Part shown: positions 8,228 to 14,354 of the stretch, piece after piece
How positions within the stretch are numbered: the stretch's first letter is position 1
Layout: every line of letters starts with the position of its first letter
Source: an uncultured Eggerthellaceae bacterium
Lineage (GTDB): Bacteria; Actinomycetota; Coriobacteriia; Coriobacteriales; Eggerthellaceae
Direction of reading: 5' to 3'
DNA: 21,711 nucleotides
Assembly (NCBI GenBank): GCA_958454405.1
Contig: CAUEBO010000047.1
Location: 1 to 21,711 of the forward strand
Made by a program: the position numbers and the translations under genes
Notes under the pieces: model-generated
Database searches by the model: none
Told to the model about the DNA's origin: nothing
What the model saw: the letters and a program-made list of their open reading frames with translations, nothing else

Positions 8228-10021
8228 TTACCGCTTGGCGGCGAAGCGCTCGTTGAACGCGGAAAGGGGCATCGGGCGGGCGAAGTAGAACCCTTGCCCG
8301 ATGCTGCAGCCCAGGCTTCGCAGCAGCTCCGCCTGCGTGCGGGTTTCGATGCCCTCGCAGACCGTGTCGATGCCGAGCGCGTTCGCAAGGGCTATCACCT
8401 GCTCGAGCACGCGGCGCGACCGCTCGTGGTCCTCGCTTGCGGAAAGGAAGCTGCGGTCGATCTTCAACACGTCGATGGGCATGGTGCGCAGAAGCGACAG
8501 CGACGAGTAGCCCGTGCCGAAGTCGTCCATGGCGATGGGGAATCCGCGTTGCTGCAGGTGGCTCAGAATGCCGATGAGCGCCTTCTCGTCGGCGGAGAAG
8601 GCGCTTTCGGTCGTTTCGACGTGCAGGAAGGAGGCGGGGAAATCGAATCGGTTCACCAAGCTCTCGAACCGTTCCACGAAATCGTTCTGGAGCATGGTGA
8701 CGCGCGAGAAGTTGACCGCCAGGTGCACGGGGCTGCCGTCGGGCTTCTCCCAGCCGACGAGCGGGTAGAGGCTGCAGGCGCGTTCGAGCATGGAGAAGTC
8801 GAGCTCGGCTATGAACCCGTTGCGCTCGAATTGGGGGATGAACCGGTCGGGCATGAGGAAGCCCAAATCGGGGGAGTCCCAGCGGCAGAGCAGCTCGGCC
8901 CCGAGGAGCGAGCCGTCCTCCAAAGAGAACTGCGGCTGCAGGTAGGGCGAGAACTCGCCCTTTTCAAGCGCCGTGCGCATGTGCTCCTCCACGGCGCGCT
9001 CGAACGCCAGCTTCGACCTGAACTCGTCGTCGTAGCGCGCGATCAGGTTGATGCTGGTCCCTTCCTTGAGCACGGCCGCCGCGTTGCTGATGGCCGTGGC
9101 GATGTCCTCGTTCGCGCTGGTCAGCTCATAGGCTCCGTAGCCGCAGACGATGCGGTCCGAGAAGGGCAGCGCGTCGTCCGCCTGCAGGCGCGCTGCCGTC
9201 TGCGCCGCCAGATGCTCGACGCGCCCTTCGACGTTGCGGAGCAGCAGGACGAAGTGGTCGGCGTTGGCGTGCCCGACGAGCTCCCCTTGCTTGCAGGCCT
9301 TCTCGAACAGCGATTGGAGCGTGCGGATGACCTCGTCGCCCGCCGCGCGGCCGAACGATTCGTTCACGGCGCGGAACCCGACGACGTTGCTGTACGCTAT
9401 GAGGAACGCGTTCGAGCCTCCCGCCTGCACGAGCTTGCGCGCCTCTTCCTCGAATGCGGCGAGGTTGCGCCCTCGGGTGAGGGGGTCGGTGGTGAGCGCT
9501 CCGTGCATCTTCAGGCGATGATGGCGTTCAAGCAGGAAGATGAACAGGGAGGCGCTGACGATGATCGCGATGCCGATGCCGGCGATCTTCAAGAAATCGC
9601 TTTCAGCCCGGCGCTGGGCCAGGTACACCGTGGTGTCGGCCAGCTCGAAATGGGCTTCGCTCAGAGCAAGCAGCTTTTGGTCCGGTTGCCCGTGCTCGTA
9701 AGCTGCGAATTCCTGTTTGATGAGGTCCCATTCGCCTGCCACCTGCGCGAGCGATTCTTCGAAATCCCGGGTGTCGGGGCTTTTGATGGGACGCTCCTCC
9801 TCGCGCTCCATCAGCGATGCGAGGACCTCGTCCACACGTTGGACGGCATCGTTGTTCGGGAGGCCGGCCAACGCGAGCTTGACGGCGCGCTGGGTGCCGC
9901 CGCGGACGACGCCGGCATCGTTGATGATGCTCGCGTAGCTCTGCATCTGCGCCATGGTGAACACCAGCAATCCGATGCCGAGCAGCAGGAGGGCCACGAT
10001 TGCGGCGACTTTCGATCGCAC
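8228..10021 (-). CDS. Membrane sensor with degenerate GGDEF and intact EAL domain (c-di-GMP phosphodiesterase)
   Basis: A 597-aa protein. I prefer the GTG at 10021-10019 (GAAAGG 6 nt upstream, giving MRSKVAAIVALLLL) over the upstream TTG at 10054, which has no ribosome site. TM1 is at ~4-22, then an extracytoplasmic helical sensor (SIINDAGVVRGGTQRAV, reminiscent of PilJ/NarX-type four-helix modules), and TM2 at ~146-164. The GGDEF domain (~178-330) carries NADHF at 253-257 instead of GG(D/E)EF, so cyclase activity is unlikely. The EAL domain has the residues expected for catalysis: E376 in AELLCRW, N437, E469, D499-D500 (DDFGTGYSSL), K520, E557 (CEGIET) and Q576. The predicted reaction is hydrolysis of cyclic di-GMP to pGpG, tuned by the sensor. 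It lies upstream of the adhesin and sortase genes, so control of adhesion is a reasonable inference. An inverted repeat lies immediately upstream. Confidence 0.92.
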   Translation of the reverse strand: MRSKVAAIVALLLLGIGLLVFTMAQMQSYASIINDAGVVRGGTQRAVKLALAGLPNNDAVQRVDEVLASLMEREEERPIKSPDTRDFEESLAQVAGEWDLIKQEFAAYEHGQPDQKLLALSEAHFELADTTVYLAQRRAESDFLKIAGIGIAIIVSASLFIFLLERHHRLKMHGALTTDPLTRGRNLAAFEEEARKLVQAGGSNAFLIAYSNVVGFRAVNESFGRAAGDEVIRTLQSLFEKACKQGELVGHANADHFVLLLRNVEGRVEHLAAQTAARLQADDALPFSDRIVCGYGAYELTSANEDIATAISNAAAVLKEGTSINLIARYDDEFRSKLAFERAVEEHMRTALEKGEFSPYLQPQFSLEDGSLLGAELLCRWDSPDLGFLMPDRFIPQFERNGFIAELDFSMLERACSLYPLVGWEKPDGSPVHLAVNFSRVTMLQNDFVERFESLVNRFDFPASFLHVETTESAFSADEKALIGILSHLQQRGFPIAMDDFGTGYSSLSLLRTMPIDVLKIDRSFLSASEDHERSRRVLEQVIALANALGIDTVCEGIETRTQAELLRSLGCSIGQGFYFARPMPLSAFNERFAAKR

Positions 10022-10041
10022 GGCATGCCTTTCGCGCAGGG

Positions 10042-10079
10042 GGGGTATCGTCAACTTCAGTATGGTACCACGATACCCC
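10042..10079. promoter_or_regulatory. 10-bp inverted repeat upstream of the EAL gene (operator candidate)
   Basis: GGGGTATCGT (10042-10051) and ACGATACCCC (10070-10079) are perfect reverse complements separated by 18 bp, centred about 40 bp upstream of the preferred GTG start. On the minus strand CATACT, a possible -10, lies inside the spacer. The 28-bp repeat-to-repeat distance is near an integral number of helical turns less a fraction, compatible with a dimer or paired-dimer regulator, but no regulator is identified. It could also form an RNA stem-loop with an 18-nt loop. Confidence 0.45.
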
Positions 10080-10132
10080 GTTGTTCCCGCGCGAAAGGCG
10101 TTTTTACCCGATCGTCGTCCTGCGCGGGATGC

Positions 10133-10870
10133 TCAGTTGTCCCGCGCGAGCCGCCGGTAGAGCAGGGCGAAAGCCACGGCGGCCGCTACCACCCAGGCGA
10201 GCGTGACGGCAATCGGCACGAGCGCGTCGGACGTGAACAGGTTGCCCTGGGCCAGCAGCAGCCCCAGCTCGTTCATGCCGCCGGTGGGCAGGTAGGGGGC
10301 TGCCTCCGAGAAACCGTCCACCATCTGCGCGAACATGGGGGCTATCCCCAAGATGAGCACGGGCATGCTCAGCACGCCGGCCGACATCTGGTCGCGTGCA
10401 GCCAGCCCCAGCAGAAGCGACAGCAGCACGAGGGGCACCGATCCTGCGACGCCGATGGCCACGAACGCCGGCAGGCTTTCCAGCGGCTGTCCGATAACCA
10501 GGCAGCAGGCCGCGTCGACCACGGCGATGGCCGCGAGCGTCACGAGGCCGCGGGAAGCCAGCACCTGCTCGGCGCTCACGTTCGCCAGCATGAGCGTGCG
10601 CAGCGTGTGCTTCTCCTTCTCTTCGGCCAGCGCCGTGAGCGTGGCCATGGAGGCCACCATGGTGGTGGTGAACAGCAGCGACCATGAAACCAGCATGAGG
10701 GAGAGCGCCTGCGGCCCGCCTTCGCCCTCCATGCTGTCCGCGAACGCGTAGCGGTAGAACAGCATGAACCCGACGGGCAGCAGGCAGCACACGAGCATGG
10801 TGGGGTTGCGCGCCACGTCCTTGAGGTCCTTGCCCAGAAGCGCCCCGGTCTTGCGCAGCGTGGCTTCCAT
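10133..10870 (-). CDS. ABC-2 type transporter permease (second of two paralogues)
   Basis: A 245-aa integral membrane protein with about six hydrophobic segments. It opens MEATLRKTGALLGKDLKDV and has the ABC-2 permease hallmark after TM2 (EEKEKHTLRTLMLANVS, a cytoplasmic coupling segment), plus late motifs LILGIAPMF and YLPTGG. It would form the membrane channel with the ATPase encoded just upstream. Its ATG directly abuts the ATPase stop (TAA-ATG at 10873-10868), so the two are translated as a pair. It is clearly homologous along its whole length to the permease at 12071-12799 (shared TLRxTGAL start, ILPVGF, REK-ALRTLxLAxVS, APMF, LPTGG), pointing to a heterodimeric channel. The exported substrate is unknown; lantibiotic or peptide self-protection (LanFEG/Bcr-like) and drug efflux are possible. 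Confidence 0.9.
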   Translation of the reverse strand: MEATLRKTGALLGKDLKDVARNPTMLVCCLLPVGFMLFYRYAFADSMEGEGGPQALSLMLVSWSLLFTTTMVASMATLTALAEEKEKHTLRTLMLANVSAEQVLASRGLVTLAAIAVVDAACCLVIGQPLESLPAFVAIGVAGSVPLVLLSLLLGLAARDQMSAGVLSMPVLILGIAPMFAQMVDGFSEAAPYLPTGGMNELGLLLAQGNLFTSDALVPIAVTLAWVVAAAVAFALLYRRLARDN

Positions 10871-11713
10871 TTAAAACTCCCTTCCCGTCAGCTCGAGAAA
10901 CACTTCTTCCAGGTTCGGCTCCACCGAATGGATGGACAGGCACCTGCCCGAGGCCAGCGCATCGGCCACGGCGGGCGCTCCCGCCGCGTCCTTCGACGTG
11001 CGCACGACGCGCCCGTCGGCCAGGCGCATGAGCACCTCGTTCTTGGCGAAGCGCAGCCGCAGCGCCTCGGGGGCGTCGCAGGCGACGAGCCGGCCCTCGT
11101 CCAAGATGCCCACGCGCCGGCACAGGTCCTCGGCCTCGGCCATGTCGTGGGTGGTGAGGAACACGGTGGTGCCGGCGTCGTTCAGCTCGCGCAGCATCTT
11201 GTGCACCTCGGCGCGCGCGGCCGGGTCGAGGCCGCTCGTGGGCTCATCGAGGAACAAGAGCTCGGGGCCGTGCACGAGCGCCGCCAAAAGCGCCGCGCGC
11301 TGGCGCATGCCCTTCGAGCAGTTCTTGACAAGCGTCTTGCGGTCGTCGGCCAGGTTCATGCGCGCGAGCAGCGTGGGCAGGTTGTTGCCGGTCACGCCGC
11401 GGACCTTCGCATAGAAGCGCAGGTTGTCCTCGATGCTCATGCGCTCGTACAGGGCGCTCGTGTCGGACAGGATGCCGATGCGCTCGTAGTCGGCGTTCGA
11501 CGCGTGCTCGATGGGCCGCCCGAACAGCGTGATGCGGCCGGAGTCCTTCACCAGCTGCCGCGTGAGCAGCTTGATGGTGGTGGTTTTGCCGGCTCCCGAG
11601 GGGCCCAGAAAGCCGAAGCACTCGCCGCGCTCCACCTGGAACGCCAGATGGTCGAGCACGCGCTTCGTCTTGAAGCTCAGGCACACGTCCTCCATGGACA
11701 GCAGGGGGTTCAT
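10871..11713 (-). CDS. ABC transporter ATP-binding protein
   Basis: A 280-aa nucleotide-binding subunit. Start at 11713: ATG preceded by GGGGG, overlapping the stop of the small membrane protein upstream (ATGA). The upstream frame extension to 11782 lacks a ribosome site. Walker A is GPSGAGKTT (37-45), the signature is SKGMRQ (133-138), Walker B is ELLFLDEP with D156 and E157, the D-loop is SGLD, and the switch His is H189 in TTHD. All catalytic residues are present, unlike in the two other ABC-like ATPase domains of this window. The SKGMRQ signature and ILSDTSALY Q-loop region are typical of BcrA/ABC-2-type exporters. Residues ~205-280 form the usual C-terminal extension (SVEPNLEEVFLELTGRE). 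It should energise the permeases at 10133-10870 and 12071-12799. Confidence 0.95.
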   Translation of the reverse strand: MNPLLSMEDVCLSFKTKRVLDHLAFQVERGECFGFLGPSGAGKTTTIKLLTRQLVKDSGRITLFGRPIEHASNADYERIGILSDTSALYERMSIEDNLRFYAKVRGVTGNNLPTLLARMNLADDRKTLVKNCSKGMRQRAALLAALVHGPELLFLDEPTSGLDPAARAEVHKMLRELNDAGTTVFLTTHDMAEAEDLCRRVGILDEGRLVACDAPEALRLRFAKNEVLMRLADGRVVRTSKDAAGAPAVADALASGRCLSIHSVEPNLEEVFLELTGREF

Positions 11714-11859
11714 GAGAGACCCCCTTCGGCAGCGTGGGCTTCGAGTTTTTTCACGCGGGCGTCCAACTTGACGTGGAGCCACAGGCTGGCGATGACGTGC
11801 ACCACGAAGGCGAACGAGACCACGAGCAGCAAGATGGCCAGCTGGTTGATGGTGAGCAC
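11710..11859 (-). CDS. 49-aa single-pass membrane protein in the ABC operon
   Basis: This short gene begins at a GTG (11859-11857) with AGGAG six nt upstream, and ends in a TGA that overlaps the ATPase start codon (ATGA, 11713-11710). It encodes MLTINQLAILLLVVSFAFVV and onward: one transmembrane helix (residues ~6-30) followed by a charged amphipathic helix KLDARVKKLEAHAAE (31-45), probably facing the cytoplasm. A longer frame to 11949 exists but has no ribosome site. The strong initiation signal, the coupling to the ATPase and the regular membrane-plus-helix design argue that it is real. It may be an accessory or stabilising subunit of the transporter. I do not recognise a named family. Confidence 0.65.
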   Translation of the reverse strand: MLTINQLAILLLVVSFAFVVHVIASLWLHVKLDARVKKLEAHAAEGGLS

Positions 11860-11956
11860 GGAGCGCTCCTTCGTCTCAGGGGCTCGCTTGAGGCGGCCCG
11901 TCGGTTGGTTGACGGGTCCCATTAACGCATCGGGCAAGCCGCTGAACAAGGGAAAC

Positions 11957-12047
11957 GCGACGCGGGGAGCGCGAAGCGCGACGAGGGGAGCACAGGAGGG
12001 GACGAAAGGAGCAGGGCGAGACGGGGGGGCGGAGCCGACGTCTCGCC
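11957..12047. repeat. Extragenic repeat/palindrome region between permease and small-protein genes
   Basis: The 211-bp spacer 11860-12070 has no gene but much structure. GCGACGNGGGGAGC occurs twice in tandem (11957-11970 and 11978-11991, 13 of 14 matching, 21-bp period). GGCGAGACG (12015-12023) pairs perfectly with CGTCTCGCC (12039-12047) across a 15-nt loop. A further hairpin, CCCGTC 11897-11902 / GACGGG 11911-11916, lies nearer the small gene. On the minus strand the segment begins with a GTCATCTTGAGCGGAGG-type string just past the permease stop, which resembles dispersed REP-like extragenic elements. That identification is from memory of the sequence style and needs copy counting. Confidence 0.4.
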
Positions 12048-12070
12048 TCCGCTCAAGATGACCGTTTGCC

Positions 12071-12799
12071 TCACACGTCGCGCGGGGCGTGCCGCAGCGC
12101 GACGGCCAAGACGATGGCGGCGACGGCGATCCATGCGACGGTGAGCACGGCGGGGAGCACGGCCTCCGCAGAGAAGAGGGCGTCCTGCGCGAGCAGCTGG
12201 GCGAGCACGAACACGCCGCCGGTGGGCAGGTAGGCGGTGAACGGGATGAGCGCCTCGCCGTACTGGAAGAACATCGGGGCGAGCCCTACGAACAGGATGG
12301 GCACGCTGTAGAGGCTGGAGTCCGTCTGGTTGCGGGCGAACACGGCGGGCACCAGCGAGAGCAGCGTGATGACGGTCGCGCCGGCAGCGCCGAGCGCGAC
12401 GAGCGGAAGCAGCCGATGCAGCGGCTCGCCTGCGCAGAGGAAGCACGCGGCCGTGACGGCGGCGGTGAAGAGGACCGACGCGATGCCGCGCGCGAGCAGG
12501 AGCCGCTTCAGGCTGACGCCGGCCAAAAGCAGCGTGCGCAGCGCGCCCTTCTCGCGGTCGAGCGCCGTGGTGTAGAGCGCGATGGTGGGCGGGGCCATGG
12601 TGGTGGCGAACGTGAGCATGGTGGGGAACACGAACCAGCTCATGACGTGCCGAGCATCTTCCGCTCCGCCCAGCACGGCCTGGTACAGAACGGTGAACCC
12701 GACAGGCAGGATGCAGATGACGAGCAGGCCGAGGTTCTTCACGGTGTCCTCGAGGCACTTCGCCACCAGCGCGCCGGTCGTGCGCAGCGTTCCTTGCAT
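12071..12799 (-). CDS. ABC-2 type transporter permease (first of two paralogues)
   Basis: A 242-aa integral membrane protein. The ATG at 12799-12797 is preceded by GGAGGAGA about 8 nt upstream; it lies 32 bp after the LytTR fusion gene. It has about six hydrophobic segments, the coupling motif LDREKGALRTLLLAGVS (~80-96), VGLAPMF (171-177) and YLPTGG (190-195). It aligns end to end with the other permease of this operon, indicating duplication and divergence within the cluster; the two probably form a heterodimeric membrane domain powered by the ATPase at 10871-11713. A Cys-containing TM (ACFLCAG) at ~118-124 lies where the paralogue has ACCLVIG. Substrate unknown. Position directly after the regulator suggests the regulator controls it. 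Confidence 0.9.
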   Translation of the reverse strand: MQGTLRTTGALVAKCLEDTVKNLGLLVICILPVGFTVLYQAVLGGAEDARHVMSWFVFPTMLTFATTMAPPTIALYTTALDREKGALRTLLLAGVSLKRLLLARGIASVLFTAAVTAACFLCAGEPLHRLLPLVALGAAGATVITLLSLVPAVFARNQTDSSLYSVPILFVGLAPMFFQYGEALIPFTAYLPTGGVFVLAQLLAQDALFSAEAVLPAVLTVAWIAVAAIVLAVALRHAPRDV

Positions 12800-12831
12800 C
12801 GTTTCGTCTCCTCCGTCTTCTCGGTTCGGCT

Positions 12832-13755
12832 TTAGAAGCCGTATCTCTCGCGCATTTCGTCCGCGCGCCCCTTGGCGAGCGGCACGGATGTCTTCGCGGC
12901 GTCGTTCAACGTGAGGTTGAAGCTGTTGCGCGTGTAGCGCTCCACCTTCGCCACCCGCTGCACGTTCACCACGAACGAGCGGTGGCAGCGGAAGAACCCG
13001 AAGCGGCCCAGCTGGGCTTCCAGCTCGTCCATGGTGAGCGGGGTGGGGTAGAGCGTTCCGCGCACCGAGACGTAGTTCGCCTTGTTCATGCTCTCGGCGA
13101 AGTCGATGTCGCGCGGGTCGAACAGCAGCGTGGCCGTGTCGGTTTTGGCGGGGATCTTGCACACGCGCACCTCGTCGCCGGCGAACGCCGGGCCGTCCTC
13201 GCCAGCGCCGCTCTCGTTTCCGTTGTCCTGCTCGACCTCGATGAAGCGGCCGTCCTCGTGCCAGAACACGGCTCCGGGCATGAGCAGCGCCTCGCGCATG
13301 GGCTCCAGGGTGGTGAAGAAACGGCAGCCGTGCTCGGTGCGTTCGGCTATCCAGGACAGCGCCGCCTTGCGCCCCTCGGCGTCGAGGTCGGCGAGGGGCC
13401 GCTCCAGAAAGCACACCTCCGGCTCGAACAGGCTCGCGCGGGCCAGGTTCACCAGCGCCATCTGGGCGGGCGAGGCGTCGCGCAGGCGCAGCTTGGCCGC
13501 GTCGCGCAGGCCGAAGTGGGCGATGGCGTCCTCGTGGTGCACGCCGCCGGCCAGGCGGCTATACAGGCGCAGATGGGAGGTCACCGTTTCCACGGCGCTG
13601 CCGCGGTCGGTCTCCACCGCGAAGGCGAGCCGCCGCGTGCGGAAGCGTGCGCGCACCACGGCCAGCAGGGCGGCGGAAACGTCGCGCCCGCATTCGACGT
13701 GGACGCTGCCCTGCTCGGAGTCGACGAGCTCTTCGGGCGAGGCGTATTCGGCCAT
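12832..13755 (-). CDS. LytTR transcriptional regulator fused to a degenerate ABC ATPase domain
   Basis: A 307-aa protein. Residues ~55-175 read as an ABC nucleotide-binding domain that has lost its front half: ETVTSHLRLYSRLAG matches the post-Q-loop LTVxENLRLYxRLYG helix, DASPAQMALVNLARA sits where LSGGQxQRVxLARA should be, and VCFLERPLADLD replaces LLLLDEPTSGLD, so the Asp-Glu pair has become Glu-Arg. No Walker A is present anywhere. Residues ~205-305 are a complete LytTR DNA-binding domain, with FFRCHRSFVVNV (254-265) as its core. ATP hydrolysis is not expected; the remnant may dimerise with or sense the transporter ATPase, or bind ligand. LytTR proteins bind imperfect repeats upstream of target promoters. 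The gene lies 3 nt after the VOC gene and 32 nt before the first permease, so it probably regulates its own transporter operon. The ATG 13755 has only a weak ribosome site, consistent with coupling. Confidence 0.9.
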   Translation of the reverse strand: MAEYASPEELVDSEQGSVHVECGRDVSAALLAVVRARFRTRRLAFAVETDRGSAVETVTSHLRLYSRLAGGVHHEDAIAHFGLRDAAKLRLRDASPAQMALVNLARASLFEPEVCFLERPLADLDAEGRKAALSWIAERTEHGCRFFTTLEPMREALLMPGAVFWHEDGRFIEVEQDNGNESGAGEDGPAFAGDEVRVCKIPAKTDTATLLFDPRDIDFAESMNKANYVSVRGTLYPTPLTMDELEAQLGRFGFFRCHRSFVVNVQRVAKVERYTRNSFNLTLNDAAKTSVPLAKGRADEMRERYGF

Positions 13756-13758
13756 GCG

Positions 13759-14136
13759 CTACTCTGCGCGGTTGGCCGGGAGGATCTCGAGCCAGCAGCC
13801 GTCCGGATCTTGGATGAAGTAGATGCCCATGCGCTCGTTCACGAAGCACACGCAGTCCATCTCCTCGTGCAGGGCGCGGGCGGCGTCCAGGTCGTCCACC
13901 TCGAAGGCCAGGTGCGTGTCGCGCCCGCCGTTGTCGTAGGGCTCCGTGCGCCCGCGGTTCCACGTGAGCTCCAGCTGGAACGGGGCCTCGTCGTTGCCGA
14001 TGAACACGTTCTCCCACGAGCCATCCTCGGGTCCCATGCGGCGCTGGACGACGAGCCCCAGGGCCCGCTCGTAGAACGCGAGGGACGCTTCCAAGTCCAG
14101 CACGTGGATGCATTCGTGGACCATCTTCGCTTTCAT
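13759..14136 (-). CDS. Glyoxalase I-like VOC metalloenzyme
   Basis: A 125-aa protein with the paired beta-alpha-beta-beta-beta modules of the vicinal oxygen chelate fold. The start at 14136 is set by a near-perfect AAGGAGGT four nt upstream. The four metal ligands of glyoxalase I align well: H11 (HECIHVLD), E56 (FQLELTW), H75 (DTHLAFEV) and E117 (CWLEILP). Length and spacing are close to bacterial Ni/Co-type GloA, so lactoylglutathione lyase-like isomerisation of methylglyoxal adducts is the best guess. Because many actinobacteria lack glutathione, another thiol or another VOC substrate (fosfomycin-type thiol transfer, dioxygen or epimerase chemistry) is possible. It is the first gene of the minus-strand operon, 3 nt before the LytTR fusion, and is divergent from the flavin reductase. 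Confidence 0.9.
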   Translation of the reverse strand: MKAKMVHECIHVLDLEASLAFYERALGLVVQRRMGPEDGSWENVFIGNDEAPFQLELTWNRGRTEPYDNGGRDTHLAFEVDDLDAARALHEEMDCVCFVNERMGIYFIQDPDGCWLEILPANRAE

Positions 14137-14174
14137 GCCGACCTCCTTCGAATAGCTTGTGCACTCGATCGTAC

Positions 14175-14180
14175 AGTATA
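14175..14180 (-). promoter_or_regulatory. -10 element for the VOC/LytTR/ABC operon
   Basis: TATACT on the minus strand (plus-strand AGTATA 14175-14180) lies about 40 bp before the VOC start and is close to consensus. A TTGCGC (14206-14201) lies 20 bp further upstream, too far for a standard -35 but identical to the -35 proposed at 16720. Flanking arms AGCTTG (14154-14159) and CAAGCT (14183-14188) form an inverted repeat bracketing the element, a possible operator. Confidence 0.5.
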
Positions 14181-14313
14181 CGCAAGCTGTCCGCGGCTCG
14201 GCGCAACCACCATGGAAAACAAAGAGCCGGTTGAGGCGCCGCGGGGGCGCGCTTGGAAGCTTGCGGCCGGCGCCATCGCCGGCGCGGCACCTGGTTCCGT
14301 GCTGTTTTTGCAG

Positions 14314-14319
14314 TACACT
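14314..14319 (+). promoter_or_regulatory. Possible -10 element for the flavin reductase gene
   Basis: TACACT at 14314-14319 lies 36 bp before the reductase ATG, followed by a 10-bp palindrome GCTTCGAAGC (14324-14333) near the expected transcription start. The -35 region is poor. A GC-rich hairpin (GCCGGCG 14266-14272 / CGCCGGC 14277-14283) lies further upstream in the divergent spacer. Confidence 0.35.
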
Positions 14320-14354
14320 GGAAGCTTCGAAGCAAAAGAAGGGATGGGGGATCA

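Noticed and set aside
5914..8388. Minus-strand frame of 824 codons in a different register of the adhesin gene
   Set aside because: Extremely Arg-rich shadow of the SpaA-repeat frame; no secretion or domain features.
7712..10687. Plus-strand open frame of 991 codons across the EAL gene and first ABC-2 permease
   Set aside because: It crosses several minus-strand genes with recognised domains; composition is that of an antisense frame.
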